In this document: piece after piece, positions 28,937 through 36,547 of the stretch
Layout: every line of letters begins with the position of its first letter
How positions within the stretch are numbered: the stretch's first letter is position 1
Source of the DNA: Candidatus Heteroscillospira lomanii
Lineage (GTDB): Bacteria > Bacillota > Clostridia > Oscillospirales > Oscillospiraceae
Length of the DNA: 38,915 nucleotides
NCBI GenBank assembly: GCA_904419385.1
Contig: CAJFRI010000007.1
Location: forward strand, 1 to 38,915
Direction of reading: 5' to 3'
Translations under genes and position numbers: made by a program
Notes under the pieces: generated by a model
Told to the model about the DNA's origin: nothing
Database searches by the model: none
The model's input: only the letters and a program-made list of their open reading frames with translations

Positions 28937-29948
28937 GAGACCGGGCGTGTATTCGAGCTATGAGGTCACGAGCAGCGTGCGCGGCTCGGCGGCGGGCGGC
29001 GATGTCGCATGCGCGGCCGTGGGCGCAAAGGGCTCGGAGCTCGGCTGCGTGAGGGTGACGGGCAGCGCCGAGGCGCTAGAGAAATTCGGCGACTGCGCGC
29101 TGACGGACCTGTGTTCCGTCGCGCTGCGCTGCGGCGCCGGCGCCGTCGTCTGCCGCGCGGTCGAGACCGGGGCGGACGCGGAGGACTATGCCGCGGCCTT
29201 CGGAGAGCTCTGTGCCGTCGAGGGGATAGGCACGATGTTCTGCGACAGCCGCAGCGCCGACATGCACGAGGCGATGATGGAGGCCATACTCGCCGCCGGC
29301 GAGTCCTGCCGCTACCGTATCGGCATTGCCGAGTCGGCTGGGACGGCGGATGAGCTCAGCGCGGCGGCCAAGGCGCTCAACTGCGAGCGCATGATACTCG
29401 CGGCGGCTGAGAGCACTGAGGCGGCCGGAAGCTATGCCGCGGCGCTGGCCGGAGCCATAGCCGCGACGGCAGATCCCGCCCTGCCCATAAACGGGGCGGA
29501 GCTGCGCGCCATAGGCTGCTCGCTGCGCTATACGGATGCGGACGTGAACACCCTGGTGCGCGCGGGCGTCACGCTGATCGAAAACGACGCCGGCACGCCC
29601 ACCGTGCTCCGCGCCGTCACCACGCGCACGACGACCGGCGGCGCCGCCGACGCGACCTGGCGCGAGGTGACCACCGTGAGGATAATCGACGAGGTGATCC
29701 CCGCCATACGCACGGCTCTGCGCAGCCGCTTTTCCAGGGCGAAGAACACCGAGCAGACGCGCGGCGCCATACGCACGCAGGTGATAATCGAGCTCCAGGA
29801 CCGCGTCGCACGTGAGATCATCGACGGCTACGGCGACGTGACCGTCGCGCCGTCGGAGTCTGACCCCACGGTCTGCGAGGTAGGATTCGGCTTCACCGTC
29901 GCCCACGGGCTGAACCACATCTACCTCGCCGCGAAGATAACTGTATAG
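28923..29948 (+). CDS. Contractile tail sheath protein (XkdK-like), short form
   Basis: N-term PLNERPGVYSSYEVTSS; C-term TRGAIRTQVIIELQDRVAREIIDGYGDVTVAPSESDPTVCEVGFGFTVAHGLNHIYLAAKITV; 341 aa. Confidence 0.8.
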   Translation: MPLNERPGVYSSYEVTSSVRGSAAGGDVACAAVGAKGSELGCVRVTGSAEALEKFGDCALTDLCSVALRCGAGAVVCRAVETGADAEDYAAAFGELCAVEGIGTMFCDSRSADMHEAMMEAILAAGESCRYRIGIAESAGTADELSAAAKALNCERMILAAAESTEAAGSYAAALAGAIAATADPALPINGAELRAIGCSLRYTDADVNTLVRAGVTLIENDAGTPTVLRAVTTRTTTGGAADATWREVTTVRIIDEVIPAIRTALRSRFSRAKNTEQTRGAIRTQVIIELQDRVAREIIDGYGDVTVAPSESDPTVCEVGFGFTVAHGLNHIYLAAKITV

Positions 29949-29958
29949 GAGGCATGGT

Positions 29959-30348
29959 ATGGGAACGGTCGGATTTCCCACAAGCAGCGATATCTACCTG
30001 GAGGCCGACGGCAGGAAGATCGCCGTCGTCCAGAGCTATAAGGCCACGGCCAGACGCTCCGAGCAGGTGGTCGAGGCGTTCGGCGAGTCGGAGCCCGTGG
30101 CGACCATAGCCACGCAGCTCACATATAAGCTCGAGCTAACGCGTCTCTACGCCACGGCGGAGGCGGTCGCCGACGGGATAGATTTTTATTCGCTGAGCGA
30201 TTTTTCGCTCGTAATCGTAAAGCCGGACAGGCGCGTCGTCTACACGGGCTGCCAGTGGAGCGAGATCGCCGAGACGGGCGAGCTGAGCCGTATGGTCGCC
30301 GAGCGCGTCACGCTCACGGCCAGCCACAGGATAGAGACCGAGACATGA
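29959..30348 (+). CDS. Tail tube protein (XkdM-like)
   Basis: Directly after sheath; FPTSSDIYLEADGRKIAVVQSYKATARRSEQVVEAFGESEPV...YKLELTRLYA. Confidence 0.75.
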   Translation: MGTVGFPTSSDIYLEADGRKIAVVQSYKATARRSEQVVEAFGESEPVATIATQLTYKLELTRLYATAEAVADGIDFYSLSDFSLVIVKPDRRVVYTGCQWSEIAETGELSRMVAERVTLTASHRIETET

Positions 30349-30584
30349 GCCTTGACGAGCTGATAGCAGGTCTTGAAAACGACAACATGGAGCGGCTGCG
30401 CTGGCTTGTCGCCGTGGAGCTCGGCATATCGCCGTATTGCCTGAGCGACTGGGAGACGGTGAAATGCGGCGCGCACATGGCGGCCGGACGGCGCGCGGGC
30501 GCGGAGGCAGGGGCAAACCCCGCTTTTGACCCGGCGCTGTTCGAGCGCATGAGAAAGGGAGGCGGAGATGGAGCCGGTGCTTGA
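30345..30584 (+). CDS. Small protein after tail tube, possible tail assembly chaperone
   Basis: ATGA overlap with tube gene; MSLDELIAGLENDNMERLRWLVAVELGISPYCLSDWE; 79 aa. Confidence 0.45.
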   Translation: MSLDELIAGLENDNMERLRWLVAVELGISPYCLSDWETVKCGAHMAAGRRAGAEAGANPAFDPALFERMRKGGGDGAGA

Positions 30585-31029
30585 TTCATCTGAGCTCAGG
30601 GCGATAGCGAGCGAGATACTCGCCGTCCTGGAGGCGGCCCCGGCCGTCACCGCGGGCAGCGTGCCGGAGGAGAGGAGCGCCCGGTACGCATACCTCGCCG
30701 GAGAGCGTACGGGACAGGCCGCTCCCGCTTTGATGTGGGAGCCGTCTGCGGCGCGCGGCGCCGCCTATCTCACCATGAGGCGCGCTCCGAACGAGGGCGG
30801 GGATTTTCTCGGCTACGGGGCGGAGTCCGGCGCGGACGGAGGATATCCGCTTCATGCTCCGCCTCGGAGGATGGCGGCGGACGGGAGCGGAGGTGGAGCG
30901 CGCCTCGGCTTCGAGCTCCCCGGCGTGACGGGTTCGGAGCGCCGCGACGGCCTCTGCCTGCTTGAAGAGGCGTCGGAGCGGATACGGCGGGACAGCCGCC
31001 GCTACGACGCGCCGCTTGAAAAATACTGA
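30568..31029 (+). CDS. Phage-operon protein of unknown function occupying the tape-measure position
   Basis: 153 aa, RBS ggaggcggag; C-term LCLLEEASERIRRDSRRYDAPLEKY; lacks the length and repeats of a tape measure. Confidence 0.6.
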   Translation: MEPVLDSSELRAIASEILAVLEAAPAVTAGSVPEERSARYAYLAGERTGQAAPALMWEPSAARGAAYLTMRRAPNEGGDFLGYGAESGADGGYPLHAPPRRMAADGSGGGARLGFELPGVTGSERRDGLCLLEEASERIRRDSRRYDAPLEKY

Positions 31030-31041
31030 GGAGGTGTTTTC

Positions 31042-31587
31042 GTGAACCTGACGCCTATGCGCTACAAGGACTACACCTGGCCGCACAACCCGCGGACATA
31101 CGAGGTGGTGTTTTCGCGCGACGTCGCATGCCGCAAGGTGCCGTTCGGGGCATATGTACTGCAGAACATGGGACGGAGCCGCCGCGTGCTGCGCGGGAGC
31201 GGCGAGTTCGTGGGCGAGGGGGCGTATGACGAGTTCAAGCGCCTCGCCTCGGTGTTCTACGAGAACAGGCCGGGGCTGCTCATACACCCGCTGTGGCAGG
31301 AGAGCAACGCATATTTCGTGGAGCTGAGCCTGCGCGAGGTGCCGACGGAGAACTATGTGGCGTACAGCTTTGAGTTTTGGGAGAGCTTCGACCAGTACGG
31401 CGCCGTGACCGAGGCCGGGCGCGAGGGTCTCGGCGAGCCGGAGCAGAACAGGCACGTCGTCCTGCCGGGTGAGACGTTTTGGAGCATAGCCGCGCAGCAC
31501 GGCGGGGCGCAGGAGCTGCTCGCGCTGAACCCGCAGATAAAAAATCCGAACCTGCTCGCGGCGGGCGACGTCGTGCGCATAAAGTGA
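31042..31587 (+). CDS. LysM-domain baseplate/tail assembly protein (XkdP-like)
   Basis: C-term HVVLPGETFWSIAAQHGGAQELLALNPQIKNPNLLAAGDVVRIK (LysM); RBS gaggaggtg. Confidence 0.8.
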   Translation: MNLTPMRYKDYTWPHNPRTYEVVFSRDVACRKVPFGAYVLQNMGRSRRVLRGSGEFVGEGAYDEFKRLASVFYENRPGLLIHPLWQESNAYFVELSLREVPTENYVAYSFEFWESFDQYGAVTEAGREGLGEPEQNRHVVLPGETFWSIAAQHGGAQELLALNPQIKNPNLLAAGDVVRIK

Positions 31588-31596
31588 GGGGCGGAC

Positions 31597-32526
31597 ATGG
31601 AGGCTTATGTTTTCTCCGCGCGCGGAGAGCGCACGGCGCTGCCCGTGCTGCTGGGCTGGGACGTGGTGCACAGCGCGCTCGACTGCGATGCGTTCGAACT
31701 CACCGTGCCGCTTGCCGAGGGGCTGAGCGAGGCTCTTGAGACGGCCGCGGCCATAAGCTGCACCCACGAGGGCATGACGGTGTTCACCGGAGTCGTCGAC
31801 GAATATGAGCTGCGCGCGCTGCCGTCCGGAGGCGAGGCGCTCATATCCGGCAGGGGATACGCGGCGTATCTGCTCGACAATGAGGCCGAGAGCGCCGAGT
31901 ACTGGAACCCGGGCATTGAGCTCATCCTCGAGCGTCACGTCTACCCGTGGAGGATAACCGACGTGGAATACGGACGCATGGAGTGCCGCGGGCGTTTTTC
32001 GATAAGCTCCGGCACGAGCCAGTGGAAGGTGCTGCGCGAGTTCTGCATGTTCGCGGCCGGGACAGTGCCGCGCTTCGACAGGAGCGGCAGGCTCATACTG
32101 ACCGGCGCGAAAGGCGGCGAGGCCGATCTCTCCGGCGCTCCCGTGATAGAGGAGAGATATCTCGCGCAGCGCAGCGGGGTGTTCTCGCATGTGCTGGTGA
32201 AAAACAGCGCGGGCGTCTCGTCCACGGTCGAGAATCCGCGCGCGGCCGGGCTCGGGCTGCTGTGCAGGCGGGTGGTGAACGTGCCGCGCAGCGTGCGCTA
32301 CGACACCATGCGCAGCACGGGCGAGTATCAGATCGAGCAGTCCGAGCGCCTCAGCCGGGTGCTCACGGTGACGCTGCCGCTCATGTTCCCGGCTTTTGCG
32401 GGCGACACCGTGCGCCTCGCGGGCACGCCGCTGGGCACGAGCGGGCGGTTTTTCGTAGCGGAGAGCCGCTGCCGTGCCGGCGGCGGCTCAGGTGAGACGG
32501 TGCTCAGGCTGACCAGGGAGGAGTGA
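31597..32526 (+). CDS. XkdQ/gpD-like baseplate hub protein
   Basis: Position between LysM and gpV-like genes; EAAAISCTHEGMTVFTGVVDEYELRALPSGGEALISGRGYAAYLLDNEA. Confidence 0.7.
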   Translation: MEAYVFSARGERTALPVLLGWDVVHSALDCDAFELTVPLAEGLSEALETAAAISCTHEGMTVFTGVVDEYELRALPSGGEALISGRGYAAYLLDNEAESAEYWNPGIELILERHVYPWRITDVEYGRMECRGRFSISSGTSQWKVLREFCMFAAGTVPRFDRSGRLILTGAKGGEADLSGAPVIEERYLAQRSGVFSHVLVKNSAGVSSTVENPRAAGLGLLCRRVVNVPRSVRYDTMRSTGEYQIEQSERLSRVLTVTLPLMFPAFAGDTVRLAGTPLGTSGRFFVAESRCRAGGGSGETVLRLTREE

Positions 32527-32530
32527 GAAA

Positions 32531-32932
32531 ATGTGGATATCTGAGAATATCAAATTCGGCGGCGGGTCGGCCCCGGTGAGGGCGGAGACAGGCCGCGTGA
32601 GCATCGCGGGCGCAGAGGCCGCCGTTGTGACCGACGGGGAAAAGCGCTCGCTGCTCACGGCGCTGCCACCAGGCATAAGATCGAGCGCAAAGCTGGGGCA
32701 GAGGGTGCTGCTCATAACGACTGACTCCGGCGAGGCTGTCGTCGCCGGGGTGACAGACGGCGCCGCGCCGGAGTCGCTCGCCATCGAGGCCGGCGGCTGC
32801 CTTATCGAGCTCGACGGCGGCGAGGTGAAGATCTCCGCCGGGAGGATAGAGCTGTCGGGCGGCACGGTCGGCATCGACGGGGCGCTGTACATAAACGGCG
32901 AGAAATACGAGCCGCCGGAGGGGGCGGTCTGA
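32531..32932 (+). CDS. Baseplate spike (gpV-like) protein
   Basis: LTALPPGIRSSAKLGQRVLLI...; beta-rich C-term IELDGGEVKISAGRIELSGGTVGIDGALYINGEKYEP. Confidence 0.65.
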   Translation: MWISENIKFGGGSAPVRAETGRVSIAGAEAAVVTDGEKRSLLTALPPGIRSSAKLGQRVLLITTDSGEAVVAGVTDGAAPESLAIEAGGCLIELDGGEVKISAGRIELSGGTVGIDGALYINGEKYEPPEGAV

Positions 32933-33285
32933 TGGAGCTGAGACTGGTGAACGGCGATTACGCCGTCGGCGAATACCATGATTTTGAGAGCGTGTCCGGG
33001 GCCGGGGAGACTGCCCAGAGGGCGATGATGAAGCTCGCTGCGCGCAGGGGCGGGTGCGCCGTGCTGCCCGAATACGGCAGCAGGCTCTATACCCTCGCCT
33101 CCGTAAAAGAGAGCGAGAGGGACGGCTGCGTGAGACAGTTCGTGGCCGAGGCGCTCGACGGGGAGGGGCTCGCCCTCAGAGACGCCGCCATCCGCAGCGA
33201 GGACGGGCGGCTGTATGCCGACCTGGTCATCGCCGGGAACGGTGTTGATCTCACAGTGACAGCTGAGGCCGGAGGTGTGATTTGA
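32932..33285 (+). CDS. gp25/XkdS (DUF2634)-like baseplate protein
   Basis: AQRAMMKLAARRGGCAVLPEYGSRLYTLASVKESERDGCVRQFVAEALDGEG. Confidence 0.75.
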   Translation: MELRLVNGDYAVGEYHDFESVSGAGETAQRAMMKLAARRGGCAVLPEYGSRLYTLASVKESERDGCVRQFVAEALDGEGLALRDAAIRSEDGRLYADLVIAGNGVDLTVTAEAGGVI

Positions 33286-34331
33286 GAAGCATTGACGATA
33301 TATATAACGAGATGGTGAGCGACTACGAGAGCCGCTGCTCCGTCGTCCTGCGAGACGGAGGCGACATGTCGCTCAGGATGAGGGCTTTTGCCGCGCAGGT
33401 GTTCGCGCTGGAGAGCCAGCTCGAGTTCTCGCGCAGGCAGGCGTTCCCGCAGACGGCGCAGGGCGAATATCTCGACCTGCACGCCGGGATACGCGGCCTC
33501 GAGCGCGGCGGAGCCGTAAAAGCCGTGGGCATCATCCGCTTTTTTGTGAGCAAGGCGCTATCCGAGGACGTATCCGTCCCCGAGGGCACGGTGTGCACCG
33601 ACGCGGCGGGCACGGAGTTCATAACGACGGAGCCCGGCATCATCCAGGCGGGCGGGCTGAGCTGCGATGTGGCGGCAGCGGCGATGAGCGGCGGTGAGAG
33701 CGGCAACGCCCCGGCCAAGGCCGTGTGTTTCATGCCGTTTGCCCCGGTGGGAGTGTCGTCCTGCCAGAATCCGGCGCCTTTTTCCGGCGGCAGCGGCGGC
33801 GAGGACGACGAGAGCCTGCGCGCGAGGATACTCGACAGCTATCGCAGCCTCCCAAACGGCGCCAACATCGCCTATTACGAGGCGCAGGCGCTCGCTGTGC
33901 CGGGTGTGTTCGCCGTGCAGGTACTGCCGAAGCGCCGCGGCGCCGGCACCGTCGACGTGGTGGTCGCCGCCGAAGGCGGCACGCCGGAGAGCGGCGTCGT
34001 CGAAGAGGTCGGGCTGCGCCTCAGCTCGCAGCGCGAGATATGCGTCGACATCGAGGTGAGCGCTCCGCAGCTGAGCCCGACGGACGTGTCGGTCCAGATA
34101 GAGGCAGAGGATTTCGCCGGGGCGAAGGCCGCCGTCGAAGGGGCGCTGGATGCCATGTTCACCGGCGCCATGCTCGGACGGCCCGTGCTGCTCGCGGAGC
34201 TCGGCAGCGTGATCTTCTCCGCCGCGGGCGTGACCAACTATAAACTGAGCGCGCCGGCCGCCGACATCGCGGCTGCCGACGGAGTGCTGCCCACGCTCGG
34301 CACGCTCACCATAACGGAGATGGGGGCGTGA
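33282..34331 (+). CDS. Baseplate J/XkdT-like protein
   Basis: PQTAQGEYLDLHAGIRGLERGGAVKAVGIIRFFVSKALSEDVSVPEGTVCTDAAGTEFITTEPG; GGSGGEDDESLRARILDSYRSLPNGANIAYYEAQALAVPGVFAVQVLP. Confidence 0.9.
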   Translation: MRSIDDIYNEMVSDYESRCSVVLRDGGDMSLRMRAFAAQVFALESQLEFSRRQAFPQTAQGEYLDLHAGIRGLERGGAVKAVGIIRFFVSKALSEDVSVPEGTVCTDAAGTEFITTEPGIIQAGGLSCDVAAAAMSGGESGNAPAKAVCFMPFAPVGVSSCQNPAPFSGGSGGEDDESLRARILDSYRSLPNGANIAYYEAQALAVPGVFAVQVLPKRRGAGTVDVVVAAEGGTPESGVVEEVGLRLSSQREICVDIEVSAPQLSPTDVSVQIEAEDFAGAKAAVEGALDAMFTGAMLGRPVLLAELGSVIFSAAGVTNYKLSAPAADIAAADGVLPTLGTLTITEMGA

Positions 34332-34915
34332 GCATGGGATACGCCGGCCATATGAAAGAGCTGCTGCGCCCGCTGGGGATATACAGGCTCGACGGCGGTT
34401 ATTCCGGATCCGAGTTGGACGTCGAGGGGGCTGAGCTCGACGCTTTTTCCGCCTCGGCCGACGCCGCGCTCGATGAGATGCTGCTCGCGACAGCGGAGGG
34501 GGACGGGCTCGCCGCGTGGGAAGAGCTCTTCCCCTACCGCCCGCTGAGGACGGACACCGAGGGAAGGCGCGCCGCCGTGGCCGCGCTCATGCGCATAGAC
34601 GGAAGCAGCTTCACTCCCGAGGCGCTCAACGGCACGCTCGCGGGTTCGGGCTTCAGCGCCGTTGCCGAGGAGGGGGCGGAGCCGATGACGGTCATCGTGC
34701 GCTTCACCGATGTGCGCGGGAAACCGCCGGAGTTCGACGAGGTGCACAGGAGGATAGAGGACATACTCCCGTGCCATCTCAATGTTGAGTATGTTTTTGC
34801 ATACCCGACATGGGCGGAGATAGAGTCGGGCGGCCTGACCTGGGGCGAGCTCGACGCCATGGAGCTCACCTGGGACGAGTTTGAGCGCCATGACTTTTCG
34901 CAGCCGCAGACATAA
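34328..34915 (+). CDS. DUF2313 (XkdU/gpI-like) baseplate protein, last gene of operon
   Basis: MKELLRPLGIYRLDGGYSGSELDVEGAELDAFSASADAALDEMLLATAEGDGLAAWEELFPYRP. Confidence 0.8.
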   Translation: MSMGYAGHMKELLRPLGIYRLDGGYSGSELDVEGAELDAFSASADAALDEMLLATAEGDGLAAWEELFPYRPLRTDTEGRRAAVAALMRIDGSSFTPEALNGTLAGSGFSAVAEEGAEPMTVIVRFTDVRGKPPEFDEVHRRIEDILPCHLNVEYVFAYPTWAEIESGGLTWGELDAMELTWDEFERHDFSQPQT

Positions 34916-34920
34916 ACAGA

Positions 34921-34950
34921 GCGCCGGAGCGGAATGCTCCGGCGCTTTTT
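34921..34950 (+). terminator. Terminator of phage-derived operon
   Basis: GCGCCGGAGC-GGAAT-GCTCCGGCGC-TTTTT. Confidence 0.85.
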
Positions 34951-34960
34951 GCGTCTGTAT

Positions 34961-35698
34961 TCAGTTTTCCGGCAGAGGAGGGCGTTTCGGCAAAAGGACC
35001 TTGCCGAAACAGAACACGGTTATCCCGCTGCTCGCGGGGATCTCGGTGTCGGCGTCGGCCCTCGCGCGGTTGAGCGAGAAGAGGTAGACATTGCCGTAAC
35101 TGTCCTCGCAGTACTGCTTGCACTTGATGTCGCCGTCGACAAAGAAGAGGCCGACGTCGCCGTCCGAGATGGGCATGCTGCGGCTGACGAGCACTATGCT
35201 GCCGTCGGCGATGTAGGGCTCCATGCTGTCGCCGCTGATGCGCGCGGCAAAGTCCGCGCGGCTGTCCGCTGGGACTGAGTAATCCTCGTAGTCCTCGCCG
35301 AGAGCGGGGTTCGCGTAGCCCGCGGCGGCCGGCGTGGCGTAGAGCGGGATGATCCTGGAGGCGGCCCCGCTCTCGCGCCGCGTGCTCGAGATGCGCTCGA
35401 GCTCCGCGCCGGCGACCAGGCCGACCATCGAGCGCCCGTGATCGTCCAGGGCGCGGTATTTCCTGAGCAGGTCGTGCTCCTCGACGCTGAGCGTCTCGGA
35501 CTCGTCTCCGCCGCACATGAACTCGAGCGGCACCTCAAGCACGCTGCACATATTGCGCAGCACGTCGACATCTATCTTGTTGGCGTCGCGCTCGAGTATG
35601 CTGTAAAGAGTCTGTGAATTTATGCCCGAGCGGCGGGAAAGCTCCTTCGGCGTCATGCCGCGCTCGGCGAGCACCGACTTGATGCGTGAACCCAGCAT
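34961..35698 (-). CDS. LexA/CI-like repressor: N-terminal HTH + S24 self-cleaving peptidase
   Basis: HTH MLGSRIKSVLAERGMTPKELSRRSGINSQTLYSILE; Ala-Gly cleavage motif PAAAGYANP; catalytic Ser in ISGDSMEPYIADGSIVLVSRSM; Lys in DIKCKQYC. Confidence 0.9.
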   Translation of the reverse strand: MLGSRIKSVLAERGMTPKELSRRSGINSQTLYSILERDANKIDVDVLRNMCSVLEVPLEFMCGGDESETLSVEEHDLLRKYRALDDHGRSMVGLVAGAELERISSTRRESGAASRIIPLYATPAAAGYANPALGEDYEDYSVPADSRADFAARISGDSMEPYIADGSIVLVSRSMPISDGDVGLFFVDGDIKCKQYCEDSYGNVYLFSLNRARADADTEIPASSGITVFCFGKVLLPKRPPLPEN

Positions 35699-35754
35699 AG
35701 GATCACCTCCACACCTCGATGATAACATATTAATTGAGAAAGTCAATATTTAAT

Positions 35755-35832
35755 TTATGAAAATTCATAATATAGCATTGACAAAATATGAAATTTCGAG
35801 TATTATTAAACTGTAATTACGAAAACTCATAA
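35755..35832. promoter_or_regulatory. Operator array overlapping a consensus-like promoter in front of the repressor
   Basis: TTATGAAAATTCATAA (35755-35770), TATGAAATTTCGAGTA (35787-35802), TTACGAAAACTCATAA (35817-35832); promoter TTGACA (35778-35783)-N17-TATTAT (35801-35806). Confidence 0.7.
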
Positions 35833-35846
35833 AAAGGAGGCGGAGA

Positions 35847-35999
35847 ATGTACCTGTTTTGCCCTGAACACCCGGATATACGCCGCGTGCTCGAGACCGGG
35901 GATCACCACAGGCGTTTTTCCGGAAAATACCCGCCGCGCGCTGTGGCGGAAGATGACGTTTTTTGGCGCGGGCATAAAAAAACACCGGAGCAAAGCTGA
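35847..35999 (+). CDS. Small ORF (50 aa) directly downstream of the repressor-controlled promoter
   Basis: RBS aaaaaggaggcggaga then ATG; MYLFCPEHPDIRRVLETGDHHRRFSGKYPPRAVAEDDVFWRGHKKTPEQS*. Below the length cutoff of the ORF track. Confidence 0.55.
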   Translation: MYLFCPEHPDIRRVLETGDHHRRFSGKYPPRAVAEDDVFWRGHKKTPEQS

Positions 36000-36012
36000 C
36001 TCTGCTCCGGTG
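35975..36012 (-). terminator. Terminator of the minus-strand tRNA operon
   Basis: Minus strand: ACACCGGAGCA-N10-TGCTCCGGTGT followed by TTTTTT. It has no T-tract on the plus strand. Confidence 0.7.
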
Positions 36013-36097
36013 TGGTGGGGGAAGGTGGATTCGAACCACCGAAGTCACTGACAACAGATTTACAGTCTGCCCCCTTTGGCCACTCGGGAATTCCCCC
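36013..36097 (-). tRNA. tRNA-Tyr (GTA)
   Basis: Minus strand GGGGGAATTCCCGAGTGGCCAAAGGGGGCAGACTGTAAATCTG...GGTTCGAATCCACCTTCCCCCACCA; long variable arm, anticodon GTA, encoded CCA. Confidence 0.95.
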
Positions 36098-36113
36098 ATA
36101 AAAATATTAAGTT

Positions 36114-36189
36114 TGGAGCTGGTGGACGGACTCGAACCCCCGACCTGCTGATTACAAATCAGCTGCTCTACCGACTGAGCTACACCAGC
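36114..36189 (-). tRNA. tRNA-Thr (TGT)
   Basis: Minus strand GCTGGTGTAGCTCAGTCGGTAGAGCAGCTGATTTGTAATCAGCAGGTCGGGGGTTCGAGTCCGTCCACCAGCTCCA; loop TTTGTAA. Confidence 0.95.
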
Positions 36190-36221
36190 ATGGTCAACGC
36201 CGGTCGTTACCAGCGAGGAAT

Positions 36222-36250
36222 ACTATAACAGAATCGGAGCCGCTTGTCAA
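36222..36250 (-). promoter_or_regulatory. Promoter for tRNA operon
   Basis: Minus strand TTGACA-N17-TATAGT. Confidence 0.75.
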
Positions 36251-36304
36251 GGATAAAATTTAATTTGCCGCGTTTTTTCGCGGGATCACGGAGGTGGGAG
36301 ATAT

Positions 36305-36547
36305 ATGGACCTCAAAACTCTTGCGGGAGAGTACCGCGTGAGCGGGGAAGCATGCCGCTCGAGGGCTGCCATGCTCGAGCGCGACCTGCGCCGCAGGCAG
36401 AAGCTGGGCGAGATAACAGCGCTGGAGACCACAAGGCTGCGCCGGCGCATAAGCATGCTGCGCGGTATGGCGCGTGACTGTGCCGGGACGGCAGCGTATC
36501 TTGAAAACTACTACAGGGGAGGGCCTGGATTTGAGCTATACATATGA
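36305..36547 (+). CDS. Small basic helical protein (phage-type), function unknown
   Basis: RBS ggaggtgggagatat; MDLKTLAGEYRVSGEACRSRAAMLERDLRRRQ...; overlaps the next gene. Confidence 0.65.
   Translation: MDLKTLAGEYRVSGEACRSRAAMLERDLRRRQKLGEITALETTRLRRRISMLRGMARDCAGTAAYLENYYRGGPGFELYI

Noticed and set aside
30586-32190. 534-aa minus-strand ORF, considered as a displaced tape-measure gene
   Set aside because: Wrong strand, antisense to LysM and XkdQ-like genes; composition of a GC shadow ORF, no helical or coiled-coil character.
22761-34915. Type VI secretion or extracellular contractile injection system
   Set aside because: Presence of terminase, portal, protease and major capsid genes, and absence of T6SS membrane-complex or eCIS AAA+ genes, points to a headed phage-derived particle.
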